NCBI RefSeq assembly: GCF_011440395.1
Contig: NZ_JAAOIX010000003.1
Span: 62,001 to 126,000, forward strand
Reading direction: 5' to 3'
Source: Pseudomaricurvus alcaniphilus
GTDB taxonomy: Bacteria; Pseudomonadota; Gammaproteobacteria; Pseudomonadales; Cellvibrionaceae
Length of the DNA: 64,000 nt
Part shown: positions 59,601 to 64,000 of the stretch, piece after piece
How positions within the stretch are numbered: position 1 is the stretch's first letter
How the letters are laid out: each line of letters opens with the position of its first letter
Position numbers and translations under genes: made by a program
The notes under the pieces: generated by a model
Seen by the model: only the letters and a program-made list of their open reading frames with translations
Database searches by the model: none
What the model was told of the DNA's origin: nothing

Positions 59601-59920
59601 AGATATGCACCAACATGTGCCTGCAACGCTGCTCCGGCCGCAATTGTGGCCGGCAAGATAAATTGTTGCAGCAGGTTGCCGGCAGCGCTGGAGATATAGA
59701 GGTTGACCAGCAGCGAGCCCAGAAATACACCGGGCAGCGCGGTTCTGCCCCAGAGCAGCGTGGCCCCAAGTGCGACGCCCGAGGCAGGCCAAAACACGGT
59801 GGCATAGCCCGGGGGAATGGCCAGCAGTTGGCCCACCATACCCAGCGCAAAGTAGCTTAACGCAACCGCTGCGGTGATCACTACGGGGGAGGTTGCGATC
59901 ATTGGTTTAGGTACTGGCAA
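56606..59920 (-). CDS. Membrane diguanylate cyclase with MASE1, CHASE and PAS domains
   Basis: An 1104-residue sensor. Residues about 10-220 form the MASE1 membrane domain (AIPPGYATVFWPASGVALGA and several helices), about 225-490 a periplasmic CHASE domain ending in a membrane helix near 500-520, then three PAS/PAC units (NEAEKIAHIGHWQWDL; YRQMFQQNTAIKIMVDP; IVRATDVGTWEWIID) and a GGDEF domain. The active-site loop is GGDEF at 1018-1022, preceded at five residues by RESD, a standard RxxD inhibitory I-site. No EAL domain. It should make c-di-GMP with product inhibition in response to an extracellular ligand and a PAS-sensed cue. It converges on the protease gene with a 10-bp gap. Confidence 0.93.
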   Translation of the reverse strand: MPVPKPMIATSPVVITAAVALSYFALGMVGQLLAIPPGYATVFWPASGVALGATLLWGRTALPGVFLGSLLVNLYISSAAGNLLQQFILPATIAAGAALQAHVGAYLCRQAVGFPFKFHRVEMVLRFIAVGGPLACLVNSTLSCGALVLFAVMPVTDFAWNWFNWWLGDSVGVLVAIPWLLPWLPKLSSVRLPKRSQLLASMLCIVIITAGFCYTITRIEMTRQADEFNNHTNLLAQSLQTRVDAAISILHGLAGFIAATDQLTPEKFRAYSQANLANESWLHGLSWNTVLPGTELASFNRHMQQLYRDWQIDFDTYQQGPDDSRRPLIPAARHAVVSFVEPLAPNIRALGFDTWSHPSRRQALERAIAQRAPAVTKPITLVQEQGDQAAVLIYLPVFTEPGQGGDANLSGFATAIMKVGNLANSAFRAGPLPQSELALIDPAAEASKQIMFYRGGARRGTVASHAFTEASTFPLRRAAPITIGNYHWLLVQGSHSVFIYQPWGVHILILAALILAAILSWFMIIVTGHTTEVEREVEHRTRELNETNRLFNEAEKIAHIGHWQWDLADDDFWCSRETYRIMEVDPNSDQLDRKQFWALVHPDDRDKVTEALQRCRGGGRSYQLEHRLVTASGEEKVLYQQGNAVLDKHGEVASIIGISQDITQRKEAEMAHLLVEQENIYRQMFQQNTAIKIMVDPDDGRVVNANPAACRYYGYDLESFKQLRMANIVVNDEAELEQERLAAAQEGREFLRVKHRTANGRVHDVEVHNGLILINKKTFTYSVIVDVTERNNYERQLRVTARQLELGHKKLSEIVRATDVGTWEWIIDTGEIFINSRWAEIIGYDLNELKPLTIKSWTQLCHPDDNASFRLAINRAFSGSSKYYECEYRMRHKDGHWVWVMDRGKVIEWHSENLPWRMTGTHTDISPRKLRELEIERLATTDTLTGLANRNYLNQCLADTIKVAQRNNREFALMALDLDGFKEVNDSYGHPAGDALLQSVAKDLTSTVRESDVVGRFGGDEFMIILTTMEDFDGIEGLASRILEKVQATKNICGHTIEVGVSIGISTYPANGVTQADLIKSADSALYRSKNAGKNTYHFFTAEA

Positions 59921-60246
59921 TTGGTGTTGATGGTGTTTGCCGTATGATCCCAGCTTGCTGACCTGTTCGAAGACCTGTCGCTGTGCTCAAAAAAAGCCTT
60001 CATTGGCCGGGGTTCCTGAACTGAAAGGCGCAATCTGGCGAGCAGGTCGCGATATCTAGCCTTAATACTAGCCAAGCCCAAAAGGTCGCGCAAAGTCGCC
60101 TTTGTAAATATCGCTAAAGTTGGCGTTTATATCATTGTGGTTGGCCATATTTGCAACTCTGGCGGCAATTTCGTCGCAATTTCCTGTCCGTATTTTTATC
60201 GCAATTGTGGCGCTTGTTGCTGTTGCGGCTGTTATTGCAGGTGCTG
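59921..60246. other. 326-bp region with low-complexity GCTGTTATTGCA repeats
   Basis: No credible gene. From about 60195 to 60280 the DNA is built of GCTGTTATTGCA and GCTGCAATAAT-like units, two of them direct and one inverted, reaching into the 3' end of the kinase gene (its last codons QLQYLQ). Frames crossing it on both strands give Ala/Ile/Cys-rich translations that look artefactual. Confidence 0.5.
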
Positions 60247-61074
60247 TTATTGCAAGTACTGCAGCTGCAATAATCGCTGGCGGCTGTGCTCGGCCAGCTC
60301 GGTGGCTCCCTGCAGTGACAGCCACAGCCACTCCAGCAGGCGTACCACCGGCCGAAACTGTTCGATGGCGTGCAGGTCGGAGTCAGGTCCGTAGTGCTGG
60401 CTTAACAGTTGCAGGTCGCGCTGATCCAGTTGGCCAAACTCAGCCAGCGAGGCGAGATCAAACCAGGGGGAGTTGATGGCTGCGTATTCCCAGTCGAGCA
60501 GCACCAGGGTCGAGTCATGCAGCAGCATATTGCCGGGGTTGAGGTCGTTGTGGCAGAGGCACCGGTCCGGGTAGCTGCGCAAAACCTCGTCCAGCTGGTC
60601 GCGCCAGGCACGATAAAAATCGTGGTGCCGCTGTGGCTGGCCCAGTTGGGTCCAGTAAACGTCGCAGTGTTGGAGCAGATCAAAATCGGCCAGGCCCGCT
60701 GGTGGCGGCAGGTTATGCAGTTCGCGCAGACCGGTGGCGATGGTGCGTAACTGGCCGGGAGGTGTCCACTGGGGTGCCTCGATATAGGCGCTAACCAGCA
60801 GCAGTGAGTTTTGAAACACGACTTGTGGCGCGAGGCCCTTGGCCCAGCGCATTAGTGCCACTTCCTGGTGGACTGGCATGGCCAGCTGTCGGTTGTGACT
60901 GTTTTCGACCCGCACCACAAAATAGTCGGTGCTGCCGCGGCTGGAGAGGCCGGAAACCAGGAAACTGCTGTGGCTGCTGCCGCCGCTCAGGGCGTGCACC
61001 AGTTCCGGCCGGGTCACCAGGTCGGCGTCCCAATTGACCCAGCTGGATAAAATATCGGCCTCTAGCTCAGCCAT
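60247..61074 (-). CDS. APH-type kinase, probable thiamine kinase
   Basis: A 275-residue kinase of the aminoglycoside-phosphotransferase/choline-kinase fold. The nucleotide loop is ALSGGSSHSSFLV (about residues 28-40), the catalytic motif CLCHNDLNPGNMLL and the metal site LVLLDWEYAA. It overlaps the PnuT-like gene by 8 bp and is the last gene of a thiamine-uptake operon, so phosphorylation of imported thiamine (as ThiK does) is the best reading. Choline or sugar substrates cannot be excluded from sequence alone. Confidence 0.78.
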   Translation of the reverse strand: MAELEADILSSWVNWDADLVTRPELVHALSGGSSHSSFLVSGLSSRGSTDYFVVRVENSHNRQLAMPVHQEVALMRWAKGLAPQVVFQNSLLLVSAYIEAPQWTPPGQLRTIATGLRELHNLPPPAGLADFDLLQHCDVYWTQLGQPQRHHDFYRAWRDQLDEVLRSYPDRCLCHNDLNPGNMLLHDSTLVLLDWEYAAINSPWFDLASLAEFGQLDQRDLQLLSQHYGPDSDLHAIEQFRPVVRLLEWLWLSLQGATELAEHSRQRLLQLQYLQ

Positions 61075-61696
61075 AGGCAGGCAGGTTGTGGCGCTGGTAG
61101 TGTTTTAACCAGCTGACAAAACCAAATACACAGATTACCAAATAGGCGACAAACAGGAGTGCGGTCAGGTAGAGGCCGCGGTCGAGATACAGGTAGATTG
61201 ACAGGCCGTCGATAACCAGCCAGTAAATCCAGTTTTCAAGGATTTTCTTGGTCACCATATAGGTGGTGAGTACCGCCCCCCAGGTGGTAAACGAATCGAG
61301 GAAGGGCAGGGCGGCGCTGCTGTGGTTTTGCAACAGGTAACCGCTGCACAGGCTAATCAGCAGCACAGCAGTGACGGCGATCCCGTGCTTGCGCAGGGGC
61401 CATGTGGAAATGCCCGACTCGTTGCTGGCAGCGCTGGCCACGAGCCGGTATTTCCACTGGTACCAACCGTAAACGGCCATGGCCAGGTAGTACACCTGCA
61501 GGGCGGATTCCATCAGCAGACTGACGTCCCAGAACAGGAACAGGTAGATGCCGGTGCTGATAAGCGCCGCATACCAGCAGAGAATGTTCTCGCGCATGGC
61601 CAGCAGCAAATAGGCAATGGCCAACACGACCGCGACCAACTCCCAGCCCGACATGGCCTGCCAGGCGGTTTGCAACGCGTCCTGCCAGGCGGACAT
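61067..61696 (-). CDS. pnuT: PnuC/PnuT-family vitamin transporter, probable thiamine permease
   Basis: A 209-residue membrane protein of the PnuC family, with about seven hydrophobic segments. ENILCWYAALISTGIYLFLFWD, YYLAMAVYGWYQWKY and the late ENWIYWLVIDGLSIYLYLDRGLYLTALLFVAY segments carry the family's W-rich substrate-binding motifs. Members import nicotinamide riboside (PnuC) or thiamine (PnuT). The neighbours here, a TonB receptor, a YkoF-like thiamine-binding protein and a kinase, favour thiamine. Its ATG abuts the stop codon of the upstream gene. Confidence 0.85.
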   Translation of the reverse strand: MSAWQDALQTAWQAMSGWELVAVVLAIAYLLLAMRENILCWYAALISTGIYLFLFWDVSLLMESALQVYYLAMAVYGWYQWKYRLVASAASNESGISTWPLRKHGIAVTAVLLISLCSGYLLQNHSSAALPFLDSFTTWGAVLTTYMVTKKILENWIYWLVIDGLSIYLYLDRGLYLTALLFVAYLVICVFGFVSWLKHYQRHNLPAYG

Positions 61697-61945
61697 TTAG
61701 AGCGCCTCGTAACCGGGCAGGAACTTGACCACGAAGGCTGCCTTGCCGAGGGTGTCGTGGCTCCATTTCATGGTGTCGCCGAGGAGTTGCATCAGCTCGT
61801 CGTAGTCGCCGGTGAGAACGGTGCAGGTGGGAAATGTCTCTCGCTTGACACTGGTGTTGTGCGCCAGTTCGTCGATAAATGCCCGGATGCGCGGGCGGTA
61901 GTCTTCCTGCAGCGGGTACATGGTGATTTCAGCACTCAGTTTCAT
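61697..61945 (-). CDS. Thiamine-binding protein, MTH1187/YkoF family
   Basis: An 82-residue protein of the thiamine_BP (DUF77) type. It opens with KLSAEITMYPLQEDYRPRIRAFIDEL and continues with TCTVLTGDYDELMQLLGDTM. YkoF proteins bind thiamine in a ferredoxin-like fold. GAGGT just before the ATG serves as ribosome site and overlaps the upstream receptor gene's stop region. It sits between the outer-membrane receptor and the permease, which makes thiamine the likely cargo of the operon. Confidence 0.85.
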   Translation of the reverse strand: MKLSAEITMYPLQEDYRPRIRAFIDELAHNTSVKRETFPTCTVLTGDYDELMQLLGDTMKWSHDTLGKAAFVVKFLPGYEAL

Positions 61946-61952
61946 AGTGACC

Positions 61953-64000
61953 TCAGAAGTTGTAGGTGGCGGTTAGGCCGCAGGTGCGCGGGTCGCCCAG
62001 TTGGGTGTAGGCCTGGTCGTCTTCGTAGAATTCGCGCGGGTCGTTGGCAAAGTAGAAGCCGCGCACGGTGTAGTCCTTGTCGGTGAGGTTGCGCCCCCAC
62101 AGCCGCAGGACCAGATCGCCCAGGGTGTAGGTGATGCTGGCGTGCAGCAGGGCGTAGGACTTGGACTGCTGGTCGTGGCTGTCGGAGTAATAAAAACTGT
62201 CGCGACCGTCGAGCTCGATGCGCGCCGCGAGCGCGGAGTTGAGCTGCAGATCGGCTCCAATGTTGAACTGGTAATGGGGCGCGTGCGCCTGGTCGCGGCC
62301 GGTTTGGTTGATCAGGGTGTCGCCGTCGAGAATAAAGAAGTCCTCGATTTCAGTGTCCAGCCAACCGATGGCGGCGAACAGGTTGAGCGTATCGATGGGT
62401 TGGAAACCGGCTTGCAATTCCAGGCCGCGATTGGTGCCGGCAGCGCCGTTGTCGGTGTAGCCCACAAACAGTGGCCCTTCGTTGTACCAGCCCTTGAGCT
62501 GCACGTGGTCGCGCTCCATATGGAAGGCCGCCAGGCGCAGTTGCAAGCGATCCTGCAGGTAATCGCCCTTGAGGCCGACTTCGAAGTTGTGGGCGACTTC
62601 GGTGTCAAATACCAGGCGACTGTTGAGAAAGCCAATTACAGCCGGGTCAAAGTTGTTTTGTTCCGCCTTGCCGAGGGCGTCGCCATTGACACCGCCGGTT
62701 TTGAATCCCCGAGAGACCAATCCGTAAATCATAGTGTTATCGTCGGCCTGGAATTCCAGGCTGATTTCGCCGCCCCAGAGGGTTTCATCGGGGCTGGCGC
62801 TGACACCGCGCAGGTCGTCGTAGTCACTGCTGAAATCTTCGACCCGGATCCCGGTGCTAAGGGTCAAGCGCTCGCTTAAAGGGGCAGCCAGTTCGCCGTA
62901 CCAGGCGATGCGAGTGCTGTCGTACTGGCTGGCAAAGGTAGTGGGGCTGCCCAGGTCCCAGTCGAAGAATTCCCGTCGCAGATCTTCGCGCTGGTCGATG
63001 GCGTAGAGGCCGGTGACCCATTCCAGCTGACCAAACAATTTGCCGTCTTCAGTAGAGATCAGGCGCAGGTCGAATTGCAGCGAATCGCGCTCGCGAAAGT
63101 AGGTGTCGGTGCTGGAATACCACCAGTCGAAGCCCCAGTCGTCAGAATCGCAGGCTAAACCCTCGCAAATTTCAGTATTGGTCCAATCCTCGTCGTAGCC
63201 GTACTCGACTTCGGTCTGTTCCACCGCCAGGGTGGCATCAACCCGGAAACGGGCGTTGGCGTTCCAGTCGGCGTGCAGTGCCAAGGCATGGGTCTGCTGG
63301 GTGTCGACGCCCGGCTGGTCGGACAGGGTGTGGCGGTTGTTGTCGAGGGAGAAGGCATCGTAGCCGTTGTCGACATCGATCAGGGTCAGGGTGGTGTCGA
63401 GGGTCAGTCGATCGCTGGCCTGCCACAGCAACTTGCCGCGCAGGGTGAGTTCGTCGCGGTCATTGGTATCGTCGCGGCCGAGATAATCGTTTTCGATAAA
63501 GCCGTCGCTGCGGTATTGCTGCACGGCCAGGCGGCCGAGCAGGTCTTGCGCCAGTGGGCCACTCAGCACTGCTGAAGCGACGTAGCTGTCGTAGTTGCCC
63601 ACGCCGGCACTGACGGACCCCTCGAATTCCTCGGTGGGCTCGTTGGAGCGGATATTGATCATACCCGCCAACGCGTTAGCGCCAAAACGGGTCCCCTGGG
63701 GCCCGCGCAGGACTTCCACCTGCTGCACGTCGAGCAGGGTACCGGCGTTGCCCAGGCCGCTGAAGTTGACACCGTCGATCATCAGGCCCACGGAGGGGTT
63801 GATGGGATCCACGAACTGGCTGCGCTCACCGATGCCGCGCACCTGGTAGAAGCGACCGCGGGAAGCGCCGGCGGCAAAATTGACATTGGGGGCCAGGTTG
63901 AGCAGTTCTTCCAGGTGGCGGGCGTCGCGGGCGATCACCTCGGCGCCGCCGATTACGGTGATGCTGCTGGCAAACTCGGTGTCGGGCACGTCGCGGAAAT
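61953..64000 (-). CDS. TonB-dependent outer-membrane receptor, probable thiamine uptake, partial
   Basis: The frame is open from the right window edge, so the signal peptide and TonB box are missing; at least 681 codons are present. The plug domain is visible (EELLNLAPNVNFAAGASRGRFYQVRGIGERSQ, VEVLRGPQGTRFGANALAGMI), followed by a long beta-barrel ending in TYNF, with the terminal Phe typical of outer-membrane proteins. It is the first visible gene of the thiamine operon and presumably imports thiamine or a precursor. A TPP riboswitch would be expected just upstream, outside the window (established for such operons in relatives; not seen here). Confidence 0.9.
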   Translation of the reverse strand, partial: FRDVPDTEFASSITVIGGAEVIARDARHLEELLNLAPNVNFAAGASRGRFYQVRGIGERSQFVDPINPSVGLMIDGVNFSGLGNAGTLLDVQQVEVLRGPQGTRFGANALAGMINIRSNEPTEEFEGSVSAGVGNYDSYVASAVLSGPLAQDLLGRLAVQQYRSDGFIENDYLGRDDTNDRDELTLRGKLLWQASDRLTLDTTLTLIDVDNGYDAFSLDNNRHTLSDQPGVDTQQTHALALHADWNANARFRVDATLAVEQTEVEYGYDEDWTNTEICEGLACDSDDWGFDWWYSSTDTYFRERDSLQFDLRLISTEDGKLFGQLEWVTGLYAIDQREDLRREFFDWDLGSPTTFASQYDSTRIAWYGELAAPLSERLTLSTGIRVEDFSSDYDDLRGVSASPDETLWGGEISLEFQADDNTMIYGLVSRGFKTGGVNGDALGKAEQNNFDPAVIGFLNSRLVFDTEVAHNFEVGLKGDYLQDRLQLRLAAFHMERDHVQLKGWYNEGPLFVGYTDNGAAGTNRGLELQAGFQPIDTLNLFAAIGWLDTEIEDFFILDGDTLINQTGRDQAHAPHYQFNIGADLQLNSALAARIELDGRDSFYYSDSHDQQSKSYALLHASITYTLGDLVLRLWGRNLTDKDYTVRGFYFANDPREFYEDDQAYTQLGDPRTCGLTATYNF

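Noticed and set aside
60068-60476. Ala/Ile/Cys-rich frames on both strands across the low-complexity GCTGTTATTGCA tract.
   Set aside because: Simple-sequence artefacts; the real kinase gene overlaps part of the tract on the minus strand.

Overview
The window (about 58% GC by impression, densely coded, many overlapping or abutting genes) looks like a chromosome segment of a marine gammaproteobacterium, probably of the Cellvibrionales/Alteromonadales sphere. The basis is the gene families: HexR with TGTAAT-type boxes, a malQ-glgB-glgX-glgP-glgC-(pgm)-glgA order like that of Shewanella, a sodium-pumping oxaloacetate decarboxylase, PanP-type aspartate decarboxylase, YqaA and a PnuT-type thiamine locus. 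The taxonomic placement is inference.

Layout. (1) 1-4.4 kb: a large bacterial homologue of the regulatory alpha/beta subunit of eukaryotic phosphorylase kinase (runs off the left edge), a SemiSWEET sugar carrier and a LacI-type repressor. (2) 4.7-10.3 kb: glucose entry into the Entner-Doudoroff pathway (edd-glk-eda-zwf-pgl), preceded by two HexR boxes. (3) 10.6-24.9 kb: a complete glycogen operon (malQ, glgB with an unusual histone-H1-like N-terminal tail, glgX, glgP, glgC, pgm, glgA). (4) 25.0-30.4 kb: a repeat cluster, gapA divergent from hexR, and ppc. (5) 30.6-36.3 kb: an amidoligase / class I glutamine amidotransferase / YqaA membrane protein triad, fumC and a DUF3336 patatin. (6) 36.5-42.2 kb: panP, a second RpiR-type regulator, pyruvate kinase, a 161-bp MITE-like element lodged exactly between the stop codons of two convergent genes, and dusC. 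(7) 42.6-46.0 kb: oadG-oadA-oadB. (8) 46.1-52.0 kb: a small membrane protein, a transglutaminase-like protein, a LysR regulator, an acyl-CoA dehydrogenase, a CPXCG protein and a RIO-type kinase. (9) 52.2-56.6 kb: an ECF sigma factor / anti-sigma factor, two paralogous lipoproteins and a divergent subtilisin-like protease, with a duplicated ECF-type promoter. (10) 56.6-64 kb: a large MASE1-CHASE-PAS-GGDEF diguanylate cyclase, then a thiamine acquisition operon (TonB receptor, thiamine-binding protein, PnuT, kinase) that runs off the right edge.

How it fits together. Free glucose (SemiSWEET, Glk) feeds the ED pathway and the glycogen store. HexR, sensing KDPG in related organisms, would coordinate edd, gapA and its own gene. 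Pyk, Ppc and the sodium-pumping Oad form the PEP-pyruvate-oxaloacetate node. I consider four items most worth a second look: the phosphorylase-kinase-like gene beside bacterial glycogen genes, the amidoligase triad, the ECF regulon with its two matching promoters, and the operator geometry (two pairs of palindromes, both 52 bp apart).
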